Assembly: GCA_014239265.1 (NCBI GenBank)
Contig: JAAZZH010000008.1
Coordinates: forward strand, 1-46,968
DNA: 46,968 nt
Source of the DNA: Actinomycetota bacterium
Lineage (GTDB): Bacteria; Actinomycetota; Acidimicrobiia; Actinomarinales; Actinomarinaceae
Reading direction: 5' to 3'
Shown: piece by piece, positions 22,996 through 30,784 of the stretch
Numbering within the stretch: the stretch's first letter is position 1
How the letters are laid out: the number at the start of each line of letters is the position of its first letter
Translations under genes and position numbers: made by a program
The notes under the pieces: model-generated
The model's input: only the letters and a program-made list of their open reading frames with translations
The model's database searches: none
What the model was told of the DNA's origin: nothing

Positions 22996-24022
22996 TTTTG
23001 CTATTCTCTATAATAGTTCCTACTACACCTTGAATTGTTGCAGCAACTGGCAATGCTAAGATTGCGCCAACAGCACCCACCGTATAAGCTCCAAATATTG
23101 TTGAAAATACTGCAACAGCCGGATGGATCTCCATTGTTGACTGAGTAACTTTTGGACTTATGAAATAGTTTTCAATTAACTGATACACAGATAAAACAAT
23201 CAATGTATATAGAACATAGTTAACACCAAGTGATATAGAGGCTAAAACTGGAACAATTCCACCTAGGAATGTTCCTATCACAGGGATTAGTTGTGAAAGA
23301 ACACCTGCAGCAATACCCAAAGCTACAGCAGATGGTAACCCAATCACAAGAAAAGATACTGTGAACACAATACTTGCAAGTATCCCAAGAATTACTCTTG
23401 CCACAATAAATCCACCAGCTTTAGAAACTCCGATTGTCCATACTTGTTCAATAAGATTTGAGTATTTCGGTGCGATATTTTTCTTTAGATTTTCTCTCCA
23501 ATGTTCACCTTCACTAATCAAATAAAAAGAAAAGAAGAAAATGATAAAGAAATGACCAAGAGCACTTAAGACGCCTTGACCAGCAAAAACTACTGTTTCT
23601 CCGACTGTTCCTCCATAAGTGTTAACAAATGTACTGAATTGTGACTCCAAATCTAGAGACTGGTTGGATATTGTAAAGCCTTCTCTATTGAAATAGTCTA
23701 AAAGGTTATCTAAATATGTTGGTAATTGTGTAGAGATATAGTAAATCTCTTGAACCATTATTGGAATAAGAGAAAAAATAATTCCAAATATTACAAGAAG
23801 TAACAGTGCTACAGAAATGAGTGCAGATATCTTTCGACCGAATTTCTTTGAAAGTCTATAAACAACTGGTTCTGCCAATGCTGCTAAAACTACAGCTACA
23901 AAAAGATCAAAGAGCAGAGGTTTAACTCTTAAAAATATTATTACCGAAATGCCAATAAATAGTACATAAATAAATGCTCTATTTAACAATTCTTGTCTAG
24001 ATTCATTTTTTTTCATATTCAT
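22988..24022 (-). CDS. AI-2E/PerM family transporter
   Basis: A 344-aa integral membrane protein of the PerM/AI-2E exporter family. Paired N-terminal helices are followed by a soluble segment (about residues 85-150) and a C-terminal bundle with the conserved pattern VIGLPSAVALGIAAGVLSQLIPVIGTFLGGIVPVLAS. Members have been linked to autoinducer export, sodium/proton exchange or peptidoglycan precursors, so the cargo remains open. It begins 10 nt after the acyltransferase-like gene. Confidence 0.9.
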   Translation of the reverse strand: MNMKKNESRQELLNRAFIYVLFIGISVIIFLRVKPLLFDLFVAVVLAALAEPVVYRLSKKFGRKISALISVALLLLVIFGIIFSLIPIMVQEIYYISTQLPTYLDNLLDYFNREGFTISNQSLDLESQFSTFVNTYGGTVGETVVFAGQGVLSALGHFFIIFFFSFYLISEGEHWRENLKKNIAPKYSNLIEQVWTIGVSKAGGFIVARVILGILASIVFTVSFLVIGLPSAVALGIAAGVLSQLIPVIGTFLGGIVPVLASISLGVNYVLYTLIVLSVYQLIENYFISPKVTQSTMEIHPAVAVFSTIFGAYTVGAVGAILALPVAATIQGVVGTIIENSKNE

Positions 24023-24032
24023 ATATTATGAC

Positions 24033-25586
24033 TCAAGCTATTGATTTATAGTTACGATTATTAAATATCAGTATCAGAAAAAACCCTATTAAAAAAACAC
24101 TCATATAGAGTTCGAGTGTAGTGACTGAGTTATAAAGTTGATACCTAACAACTAATGTAATAATCTGAGATAGAATACCAATTACAAGTAACTGGTTTTT
24201 TAAATCTTTTCGTCTTATCGTAACATTAAGTAATAACAGGCCAATAATGATCTTAACAAATGCTTCAAATGTATTTCCTGAAAACAAATATAACTGCCTT
24301 AAAGAAAAGAACCCTGATAAACCAATGCCACCAAGAGTTATTTGAAAAATGCCAATCAATATCAACATTGAGGATATCCAGGCAAGAAGAAAATTACTAT
24401 ATGATAACCTTGCTTTTATTGGGGTAGGCCATGGTTGTAGTGGGTTCACTCTCTTGATTAAAGAACGGGAAAGTCTAAAAGTTTGTCGTTCGTAATTACC
24501 AAAACAAAAAATAATTAAAAATATAACTAATGGGTAATAGATTGTAAAAGTCGGGAAATAGCTAATGAAAAAAAATAAAACAACGTGCCAAAGAAACAAA
24601 GTATAGATATTTGCATGTATTGTCGAGAAAATAGACCAAATAATTGACTTATTTAGCAAAATCTCGACTTGATCACGAAATAATAGAAACAGTGAAATTA
24701 GCCCTATAGATGAGATTAAATATACAGTGGTTGGAGGGTCTTCATTTGAAAAAGAAAGTAACCGATAATTCGAAACTGATAAATACTGTTCTGTTGTTGT
24801 GTGCATATAAGCTAGATAGCTATAAGAAAAAAAGGTTATTCCTGCAAACAGCGATTTCCTTAATGCAAAGATTTTTCCATCAGCTAGAAAATAACCAAGC
24901 TGGTGTATTGTTAACCAAAAAATTAGATAATTAAATAGCTTTATATAAGAAAGTGATAAATTGAATTCAATATTATCTATTAAAATCAAGCTAGATATCA
25001 AAAAAGAAAGAGTTAAATATGGATTCTTTTTATGTAGATATATCGTTAGCGGGCAAAACAATACAACTACTAAATAAATTGAGACAAGCCATAGTGGCCA
25101 CATGATAAATTCTGTAACCGTGAGAATACCATCTTGTTGATTTGTTATATATTTAGGAAAATAAATAATTCTGGTTGCTACGTTCAAAGACACTGTAATG
25201 AAGAATATCCAAACAAGAACAGATCCCATCAATCCATCTACCCTATCTGTTAAAAATTTCCACTGACTTCCGTCTCTGCCAACATTTGAATACCAAGCAA
25301 TCTTATTGGTGAAACCTGTAGAAAAGAAAAACAGAGCCATCCCTGCTGTCAACCAAGTAACAGGAGTTAACGAGCCATCTAAAACAGTACGATTGTAAAT
25401 AATAAATTCTCCACTTGATTTCTCAAAATTTAGAAAATAGTTTGTATTAAAAATAATTAGCAACAAACCAGAAACTTTAACAAAATCGATAAACCTAACT
25501 CTAGAATTTGAAGTTTTAGATACTTCGTCAAGAGCTCTTTTGAAGCTTCTCAAAGACGGCAGAAATAAGCCTGTAAATTGTTTCAT
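24033..25586 (-). CDS. Acyltransferase-3-like polytopic membrane protein
   Basis: A 517-aa protein with roughly 12 hydrophobic segments. Near the N-terminus RVRFIDFVKVSGLLLIIFNT resembles the RDxxRxxAxxxVxxxH opening of the acyltransferase-3 family, although the histidine is replaced by Asn. The segment NIYTLFLWHVVLFF matches the typical YLWH motif. These enzymes O-acylate sugars in the envelope. The missing histidine leaves enzymatic activity doubtful. It heads the operon that continues into the PerM-like transporter; its promoter has TAAAAT 7 nt before the ATG. Confidence 0.65.
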   Translation of the reverse strand: MKQFTGLFLPSLRSFKRALDEVSKTSNSRVRFIDFVKVSGLLLIIFNTNYFLNFEKSSGEFIIYNRTVLDGSLTPVTWLTAGMALFFFSTGFTNKIAWYSNVGRDGSQWKFLTDRVDGLMGSVLVWIFFITVSLNVATRIIYFPKYITNQQDGILTVTEFIMWPLWLVSIYLVVVLFCPLTIYLHKKNPYLTLSFLISSLILIDNIEFNLSLSYIKLFNYLIFWLTIHQLGYFLADGKIFALRKSLFAGITFFSYSYLAYMHTTTEQYLSVSNYRLLSFSNEDPPTTVYLISSIGLISLFLLFRDQVEILLNKSIIWSIFSTIHANIYTLFLWHVVLFFFISYFPTFTIYYPLVIFLIIFCFGNYERQTFRLSRSLIKRVNPLQPWPTPIKARLSYSNFLLAWISSMLILIGIFQITLGGIGLSGFFSLRQLYLFSGNTFEAFVKIIIGLLLLNVTIRRKDLKNQLLVIGILSQIITLVVRYQLYNSVTTLELYMSVFLIGFFLILIFNNRNYKSIA

Positions 25587-25593
25587 ACTAAAT

Positions 25594-25599
25594 ATTTTA
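25594..25599 (-). promoter_or_regulatory. -10 box of the acyltransferase-like gene, leaderless-type
   Basis: TAAAAT is followed by ATTTAGT (7 nt) and the ATG start. It is divergent from the trmL box 26 bp away. Confidence 0.55.
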
Positions 25600-25625
25600 C
25601 ATACTATATGGTTCTTGAATAGGAA

Positions 25626-25631
25626 TATAAT
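25626..25631 (+). promoter_or_regulatory. -10 box of trmL, leaderless-type
   Basis: A consensus TATAAT is followed by TACATT (6 nt) and the GTG start of trmL. Confidence 0.6.
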
Positions 25632-25637
25632 TACATT

Positions 25638-26081
25638 GTGGAAATTGTACTTTATCAGCCAGAGATTGCGGGAAATGTTGGAGCTTGCATACGACTCTCG
25701 GCCAATACGGGTGTTCCATTAAATATAATAAAACCCCTTGGTTTTAGCTTTCAGGAGAATAAGATTCGGCGTGCTGGTTTGGATTATCACGATTTAGCTA
25801 CTGTCAGTAGTTATGAAAATTGGGATGAATTTATTCAAAAAAACCAAAACAAATCAATCGCATATCTTTCTGCAAAGGGAAACAAAAACTATTGGGACTG
25901 TAACCTCCTATCATTTGATTACTTAGTTTTTGGTCCGGAATCTGTTGGATTACCACAAGATATTATCTTGGATCAAAAATATCTTTTGACAATACCAATG
26001 GATGATAATTCGCGAAGTATAAATTTAGCTAACTCAGTTGCAATAGTTGGGTATGAATACCTGAGGCAGAAAAATGTATAG
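25638..26081 (+). CDS. trmL: tRNA (cytidine/uridine-34-2'-O)-methyltransferase TrmL
   Basis: TrmL is a small SPOUT methyltransferase that 2'-O-methylates the wobble base of certain tRNA-Leu species. The sequence shows the opening VEIVLYQPEIAGNVGACIRLSANTG, LGFSFQENKIRRAGLDY, and the knot region FGPESVGLP with IPMDDNSRSINLANSVAIVGYE. 147 aa is typical. The GTG start is leaderless. It leads the operon trmL-crcB-small protein-yajQ. That it modifies the tRNA-Leu species found in this window is a plausible but untested link. Confidence 0.95.
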   Translation: MEIVLYQPEIAGNVGACIRLSANTGVPLNIIKPLGFSFQENKIRRAGLDYHDLATVSSYENWDEFIQKNQNKSIAYLSAKGNKNYWDCNLLSFDYLVFGPESVGLPQDIILDQKYLLTIPMDDNSRSINLANSVAIVGYEYLRQKNV

Positions 26082-26436
26082 TAAAGTTTTACTAGTTTTT
26101 CTTGGTGGTGGGATAGGTACAGTCTTAAGGTTTTTGTTAAACACACTAATAAATGTATCTTCGTTACCACAGTTCTCGACATTATTTATAAATGTACTTG
26201 GATCATTCTTATTTGGAATAATATATTCAATAGTTGCAGAAAATAGTTTGGTTAGTATCTTCCTACTTACAGGCATACTTGGAGGTTTTACTACCTATTC
26301 ACAATTTACCTTTGACCTAATAGAATTAAATACCCAATCGCAATTATCTACACTTGGTTATTTTTTTTCAACAGTACTTCTTTCAATCTTTGGTGCATTA
26401 ATAGGTGTATACATAGGTAGTAAAATGGTAAATTAG
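26074..26436 (+). CDS. crcB: Fluoride channel FluC/CrcB
   Basis: CrcB (FluC) is a small dual-topology fluoride channel that protects against cytoplasmic fluoride. Signature positions are GGGIGTVLRF, FINVLGSFLFG and GGFTTYSQFTFD, and four hydrophobic helices fit in 120 aa. The gene overlaps trmL by 8 bp and no fluoride riboswitch can be present upstream inside the trmL coding sequence in any obvious form. A single copy is seen; FluC forms antiparallel dimers, so one gene can be enough. Confidence 0.94.
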   Translation: MYSKVLLVFLGGGIGTVLRFLLNTLINVSSLPQFSTLFINVLGSFLFGIIYSIVAENSLVSIFLLTGILGGFTTYSQFTFDLIELNTQSQLSTLGYFFSTVLLSIFGALIGVYIGSKMVN

Positions 26437-26439
26437 ACT

Positions 26440-26628
26440 ATGGAAAATATATTTTGGGTAGGTCTTTTAATAATAATAGTTTTTTTACTAATCAGGTATA
26501 GGTCGTTAGAAACCAAGATAAAACTCTATGAGAACTTTGATAAAGTTGAAGAAATCAAAGTTTTAAAAAAAAGTATTAATAAGATTGAAAGTGAACTTAA
26601 CTATATTAAAGAAAAATACGGGAGTTGA
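26440..26628 (+). CDS. Small membrane-anchored coiled-coil protein, 62 aa
   Basis: The gene begins 3 nt after the crcB stop and ends 2 nt before the yajQ start. The product has one N-terminal membrane helix (WVGLLIIIVFLLI) followed by a charged helical region with heptad-like leucines and isoleucines (VLKKSINKIESELNYIKEKY), suggesting a coiled coil on the cytoplasmic side. No family recognised. Its tight packing in the operon argues that it is a real gene. Confidence 0.75.
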   Translation: MENIFWVGLLIIIVFLLIRYRSLETKIKLYENFDKVEEIKVLKKSINKIESELNYIKEKYGS

Positions 26629-26630
26629 TT

Positions 26631-27113
26631 ATGCCAAGTTTTGACATTACCTCAGAATTCGACAAACAAGAAGTTTTAAACGCTGTAGACCAAAGCAAAA
26701 GAGAAATTGTTAACAGATATGATTTTAAAAATACGAGTACTTCTATTAATAGTTCAGAGTCAACTGTAAGTATTAATAGTGCCACGAAAGATCGACTTTT
26801 AGCCGCAGATCAAGTATTAAGAGAAAAATTTGCAAAAAGAAATATTTCTATAAAGTTTTTATCTGACTTTTCAGATGAAGAAACACCATCCGAAAACAAA
26901 AGAGTTTACACCCTAAAAACTGGGATTGAGACTGTCGATGCTAAAGAAATAGTTAAATTTATTAAAGAAAAAGATAAGAAAATGCAAGCCGCTATTCAAG
27001 ATGGTTCGATACGTGTAACTTCAAAAAAAAGGGACTCTCTGCAGTCAATTATGAACGAGATTAAAGATAAAAATTATGATATACATCTATCATTTGGAAA
27101 CTTTAGAGATTAA
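26631..27113 (+). CDS. yajQ: YajQ family nucleotide-binding protein
   Basis: YajQ-family proteins bind nucleotides, in some bacteria cyclic di-GMP, and have two ferredoxin-like domains. The sequence MPSFDITSEFDKQEVLNAVDQSKREI with RYDFKNT at the N-terminus and KKMQAAIQDGSIRVTSKKRDSLQ near the C-terminus is highly characteristic. I start at the ATG with GGAG 6 nt upstream, not at the TTG two codons earlier in the ORF track (160 aa). It is the last gene of the trmL operon and overlaps the convergent small membrane ORF by 11 bp. Confidence 0.95.
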   Translation: MPSFDITSEFDKQEVLNAVDQSKREIVNRYDFKNTSTSINSSESTVSINSATKDRLLAADQVLREKFAKRNISIKFLSDFSDEETPSENKRVYTLKTGIETVDAKEIVKFIKEKDKKMQAAIQDGSIRVTSKKRDSLQSIMNEIKDKNYDIHLSFGNFRD

Positions 27114-27312
27114 ACCTTTTTTTTAATCTTTTAAAAATTTGCCTTGATAGAAGAATGGAAACGATTAAATAGAGTATATAAACTTCAAAACCTACATTTG
27201 CTTTATATCCAAAGTAATAAAAGACTATTAGAACAACAACGCCATGTATGGCCCGGAATATAGAAAACAACACAAATGTTTTAAATGTTTTTGTTTGAAT
27301 TAGTTTATTCAG
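27103..27312 (-). CDS. Small two-helix membrane protein, 69 aa, no standard start codon
   Basis: Downstream of the DCC-family gene an open frame of about 70 codons encodes a clean membrane protein: FVLFSIFRAIHGVVVLIVFYYFG, a short polar turn, a second helix (VYILYLIVSILL) and a basic tail. No ATG, GTG or TTG precedes the first helix in frame apart from a GTG inside it; the best candidate is a CTG 1 nt after the DCC stop, giving MNKLIQTKTF. It is not in the ORF track for that reason. It fills what would otherwise be a 200-bp gap. Function unknown. Confidence 0.6.
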   Translation of the reverse strand: MNKLIQTKTFKTFVLFSIFRAIHGVVVLIVFYYFGYKANVGFEVYILYLIVSILLSRQIFKRLKKRFNL

Positions 27313-27313
27313 T

Positions 27314-27622
27314 TTATTTATAAAAAAACCTTTTTCTATTTTTAGAAATTAACTTATAAATTGAGTTTCTAATAAATTTCGGGATTATATATGAAATTTT
27401 AATAATTTTATAAAATGCACCCAGATCGGCGACAGACTCAATAATTGCATCAGAAGCATAAAATTTTTCTTGATTCTTTACATAAACAACTTCATCTCTA
27501 GCTATGTCCTCATTACTAAGATCAAGCTGATTAGACACGCTTACATTTTTATTTTTTTTATTAATAAATTTTCCATAAGCACTACAAACAGTACAGTTTT
27601 GGTCTACAAAAATTTCACTCAT
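27314..27622 (-). CDS. DCC-family (DUF393) thiol-disulfide oxidoreductase-like protein
   Basis: A 102-aa protein of the DCC family. The N-terminal pattern is VDQNCTVCSAYGKFI (CxxC at 9 and 12; the family usually has DGxCxxC). The middle has YASDAIIESVADLG, and the C-terminal IPKFIRNSIYKLISKNRKRFF is typical. These proteins are small thioredoxin-fold relatives of uncertain function. It overlaps msrB by 8 bp, within an operon of other redox proteins (glutaredoxin, MsrB). Confidence 0.85.
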   Translation of the reverse strand: MSEIFVDQNCTVCSAYGKFINKKNKNVSVSNQLDLSNEDIARDEVVYVKNQEKFYASDAIIESVADLGAFYKIIKISYIIPKFIRNSIYKLISKNRKRFFYK

Positions 27623-27986
27623 TTACTTGAAACTCTAAGCTAAGACTGTTGACACAATACCTTTTCCCCGTAGGTTTTGGACCGTCAGGAAATATGTGGC
27701 CAAGATGGGAAGAACAAATTTTACAAAGTATTTCAGTTCGTATCATGCCTAGAGTTGTATCTTCTTTAGTGTCTATTTTTTCTGCAACTGCATCAAAAAA
27801 ACTTGGCCATCCTGAGCCTGATTCATATTTTGTTGAGGAATCAAATAATATTTCTTTGCAAACTGCGCATACATAATTACCAATTCTTTTTTCATTAAGA
27901 AGTTTTCCAGAAAATGGAGGCTCTGTCCCACAAAATTGTGTAACTTGTATTTGTTCTGCGGTTAAATGGTCTTTATTTATTGTCAT
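27615..27986 (-). CDS. msrB: Peptide-methionine (R)-S-oxide reductase MsrB
   Basis: MsrB repairs methionine-R-sulfoxide in oxidised proteins. The zinc-binding cysteines C40/C43 and C88/C91, the substrate-site motif SGSGWPSF, and the catalytic cysteine C111 in KRYCVNSLSL are all present. C19 (FCGTE) is at a position used for resolving in some family members. 123 aa is a normal length for a stand-alone MsrB. It lies between the CDF transporter and the DCC protein. Confidence 0.96.
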   Translation of the reverse strand: MTINKDHLTAEQIQVTQFCGTEPPFSGKLLNEKRIGNYVCAVCKEILFDSSTKYESGSGWPSFFDAVAEKIDTKEDTTLGMIRTEILCKICSSHLGHIFPDGPKPTGKRYCVNSLSLEFQVNE

Positions 27987-28000
27987 AGAATTATTTTATC

Positions 28001-28903
28001 TTATTGAGGATTAAAGTAAATTTCTGTGATTGTAGACTCTGTTTCTACTATTTCATTCTTAAGAGCTGTATTAATTTCAACTATGTCTACATCATCTAGG
28101 GAGTCTTTGTAATCAAGTTTTACTAACGCTAAATATTGCTTACTTCCTATTGGTAATATTTTTAAGTTTGTTAAATTAGATATATTTTTATTTTTATTAA
28201 TTATATTTTCAATTAACTTAAGTTTCTGTTGTGAAATACTTTCTCCAGTAATTAAATGTTTCATTTCATACCCTAAAAATAAACCAGACACCATGAGTAG
28301 AACTCCAATAGAAATTGCAGATATTGAGTCATATATCGAATTTTGGGTAAGTGATGAAAGTATGGTTCCGACTAATGCTATAAAAAGTCCTAAAGTTGCT
28401 GCAAAGTCTTCCACTACAATCGCTATTAAGGGTCCATCTGTTGATTCTTTTAATAGTCCAACAACACTTTTTTTATTATCTTGTCCCTTTTTTAGCTCTG
28501 TAATGGCTTTTTTTAAGACATAAGACTCGAGTATTATCGAAACAATTAATAACGTTATTGAAATTGCTAGGTTTTCAAGCTTTTTAGGATGTGAAAGAGA
28601 TTCTATTCCGTGTTCTAAAGAAACAAGTCCTCCAATAGTGAAGATAAGCACAGCTACGACAAGTGTCCAAAAATATTCTTCTCTGCCTCTCCCTAAGGGA
28701 TATATTCTTGCATCTACCTTTTTTGATTGCTTTATTCCAAACCATAAGAGAAATTGGTTACCAGTATCTACAAATGAATGTATAGCTTCTGAAAACATAG
28801 CACTTGACATAGTTATTGTTGCAATGATTGATTTAGCAATACCTATAGAAAAATTGACAGACATTGCAAGAAAAACTGTTTTAGATGATTCGTTAGTTGC
28901 CAT
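28001..28903 (-). CDS. Cation diffusion facilitator (CDF) family metal transporter
   Basis: A 300-aa inner-membrane transporter of the CDF family, which exports Zn, Fe, Mn or related divalent cations in exchange for protons. The second metal-binding helix pair shows HSFVDTGNQ (helix 2) and VVEDFAATLG (helix 5); the ARIYPLGRGREEYFW loop is typical of one subfamily. I begin at the ATG giving MATNESSKTVF, which overlaps the glutaredoxin stop by 11 bp; the ORF track starts 12 codons earlier. Helix 2 has an HxxxD arrangement, so metal preference cannot be read off. Confidence 0.88.
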   Translation of the reverse strand: MATNESSKTVFLAMSVNFSIGIAKSIIATITMSSAMFSEAIHSFVDTGNQFLLWFGIKQSKKVDARIYPLGRGREEYFWTLVVAVLIFTIGGLVSLEHGIESLSHPKKLENLAISITLLIVSIILESYVLKKAITELKKGQDNKKSVVGLLKESTDGPLIAIVVEDFAATLGLFIALVGTILSSLTQNSIYDSISAISIGVLLMVSGLFLGYEMKHLITGESISQQKLKLIENIINKNKNISNLTNLKILPIGSKQYLALVKLDYKDSLDDVDIVEINTALKNEIVETESTITEIYFNPQ

Positions 28904-29126
28904 CACCAAACCATCTAACAAGTTCCTGAAAACCACCAATACGTTTGTTGTCTATAAAGATCTGTGGAACAGTTTTCACGTCTTCACCTAATTTTGAATA
29001 AAATTCAAATCTAACTAAGTCATCAGATAAATCGATTTCAGTAAAGCTGAGGTTTTTTGACTCCAGCAAGGATTTTGCTCTGTCACACCAAATACAGAAA
29101 TCTTTTGTATATATTTCTATATTCAA
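28893..29126 (-). CDS. Glutaredoxin-like protein
   Basis: A 77-aa glutaredoxin with active-site motif CIWC (C11, C14), the cis-proline stretch VKTVPQIFID, and the GG-containing IGGFQEL. Length is normal for a short glutaredoxin. In an actinobacterium lacking glutathione it would probably work with another thiol such as mycothiol, which is inference. It overlaps guaC by 4 bp (ATGA) and the CDF gene by 11 bp. Confidence 0.92.
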   Translation of the reverse strand: MNIEIYTKDFCIWCDRAKSLLESKNLSFTEIDLSDDLVRFEFYSKLGEDVKTVPQIFIDNKRIGGFQELVRWFGDGN

Positions 29127-30169
29127 TTGTTTTCAGATCCTGTAAATATTTCATTTGTTGTTTGAGTAACTCTTATAAAAGTGGTACTTTTTGGCAAGTC
29201 CTTGAGAGTCTTTGCACCTACATAGGAACATGCTGATCTGATTCCACCGAGGATAGATTGAACAGTAGAATCAATCTCACCTTTGTATTTAAGTCTTACT
29301 TTTTTGCCCTCTGGTGCGCGATGTTCTGCTAGGTCACCATAATATCTCTCTTGAGCTTTTCTTGAAGACATTCCATAAAAATCTTTGTACTGAACACCAT
29401 TCTTGTCGGTGACAAGTTCTCCTCCCGATTCTTTGTGACCAGCAAATATTCCACCAAGCATGACATAATCAGCACCAGCTCCAAAAGCTTTAGAAACATC
29501 ACCTGGGTACTTGCAACCACCATCTGCAATTACATGACCGCCAAGGCCGTGAGCAGCATCAGAGCATTCAGAAATTGAAGAAAGTTGAGGGTAGCCTACC
29601 CCTGCTACTTTTCTAGTAGTACAAACTGATCCCGGACCAATACCTATTTTAACTATATCAGCACCAGCAAGAATTAGTGCTTCTGTCATTTCTCTTGTAG
29701 CTACATTCCCGGCAATAATTATTTTGTTTGGAAATTTTTCTCTATATGTTTTAACTGATTCTACAAAATCTTCGCGATAGCCATTTGCAACATCCAAGCA
29801 TAAAAATTTTATTCTATCATCAAGATTGAAGACATCTACAGCTTTCTGAAAGTCTTCTTTTGAAGTGCCCACAGTCACAGCAAGATAGTCTGGATTTAGA
29901 TTTTTTAGGTTTTCTTCCCATTCATTTAAAGTATAAAATTTATGAACTGCAGTAAGCATGTTGTGACTTTGAAGTACCTTAGCTGTTTCAAAGGTACCTG
30001 TTGTATCCATATTTGCTGAAAAGATAGGTATTCCAGTCCATTTTTCGCTTGAGTGACGAAATTTAAACTCTCTATTTAATTCAACCTCGGCTCTTGATAC
30101 AAGTGTACTTCTTTTTGGTCTTATTAAGACGTCGTCAAAAGTTAACTTTATCTCATCTTCTATTCTCAT
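29123..30169 (-). CDS. guaC: GMP reductase
   Basis: GuaC converts GMP to IMP with NADPH and ammonia release. The enzyme follows the E. coli-type GuaC pattern: N-terminus MRIEDEIKLTFDDVLIRPKRSTL, ANMDTTGTFETA, the catalytic-loop GIGPGSVCTTR containing the active cysteine, IADGGCKYPGD, and no CBS domains. This separates it from IMP dehydrogenase (GuaB). I start at the ATG giving MRIED (348 aa), as in other GuaC proteins, rather than at the GTG five codons upstream in the ORF track. It leads the redox/metal operon that follows. Confidence 0.94.
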   Translation of the reverse strand: MRIEDEIKLTFDDVLIRPKRSTLVSRAEVELNREFKFRHSSEKWTGIPIFSANMDTTGTFETAKVLQSHNMLTAVHKFYTLNEWEENLKNLNPDYLAVTVGTSKEDFQKAVDVFNLDDRIKFLCLDVANGYREDFVESVKTYREKFPNKIIIAGNVATREMTEALILAGADIVKIGIGPGSVCTTRKVAGVGYPQLSSISECSDAAHGLGGHVIADGGCKYPGDVSKAFGAGADYVMLGGIFAGHKESGGELVTDKNGVQYKDFYGMSSRKAQERYYGDLAEHRAPEGKKVRLKYKGEIDSTVQSILGGIRSACSYVGAKTLKDLPKSTTFIRVTQTTNEIFTGSENN

Positions 30170-30205
30170 AATGTTGTATATCACTTATCCTAAATAACAA
30201 AGATT

Positions 30206-30784
30206 ATGATAGTTGAATTTCCTTTTTTTGCCGCTGGTATTAATTATTTTCCAGATGAAATATCAGTTTTACGTATATTTGAACCAAGATATCTTCTTCT
30301 AATAGGTGACAGTATTCAAAATAACAGTACATTTTGTGTTGGTAGATCTTTGGATAAATTAAATGAAGTAGCTTCAGAAGTTAGGATTATTGATCATCAA
30401 GACACATCAAATGCTGAACAAGTAGTAGTTGTAGAGTGTGTCAATCTAGTAGACATTGCAAAGATCAATCTTAAAAATGAATATCCAAAAGTGTCGGGTG
30501 AGTTAGTAATAGATATTGGGCTACCACCAACTGAGGATGAGCTTTTAGTACTTGAAGCAGATATCAAAAGAGGCATTGGAAAATTGATAGAACAAGGTTT
30601 AGATATTGAACTACCAATATTTGAAATAGACTCAGCTAATAGAATTCTTAAACTTTGGGAGCTATCAGCAAAGTTGCCAATGGCTGAGGAAACAAGAAAT
30701 TATCTAATTTCCGAAAGAGAAATTGTAAAAAGATACTCAATATTAAAAAATTATGTTCAGAAAATAAATGATATAAATTTTTAA
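30206..30784 (+). CDS. LON-substrate-binding-domain protein
   Basis: A 192-aa stand-alone Lon N-terminal (LON substrate-binding) domain. The sequence begins MIVEFPFFAAGINYFPDEISVLRIFEPRYLLL, matching the P-L-x-x-V-x-F-P...I-F-E-x-R-Y pattern, with LRI replacing the usual LHI. No ATPase or protease domain is present. Such proteins are common next to core genes in actinobacteria; their role is unknown. It is divergent from guaC (36 bp apart) and its end overlaps the end of the GATase gene by 4 bp. Confidence 0.85.
   Translation: MIVEFPFFAAGINYFPDEISVLRIFEPRYLLLIGDSIQNNSTFCVGRSLDKLNEVASEVRIIDHQDTSNAEQVVVVECVNLVDIAKINLKNEYPKVSGELVIDIGLPPTEDELLVLEADIKRGIGKLIEQGLDIELPIFEIDSANRILKLWELSAKLPMAEETRNYLISEREIVKRYSILKNYVQKINDINF

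Noticed and set aside
28638-28991. A 117-codon plus-strand ORF opposite the CDF transporter and glutaredoxin genes.
   Set aside because: It is a shadow of two clear minus-strand genes.
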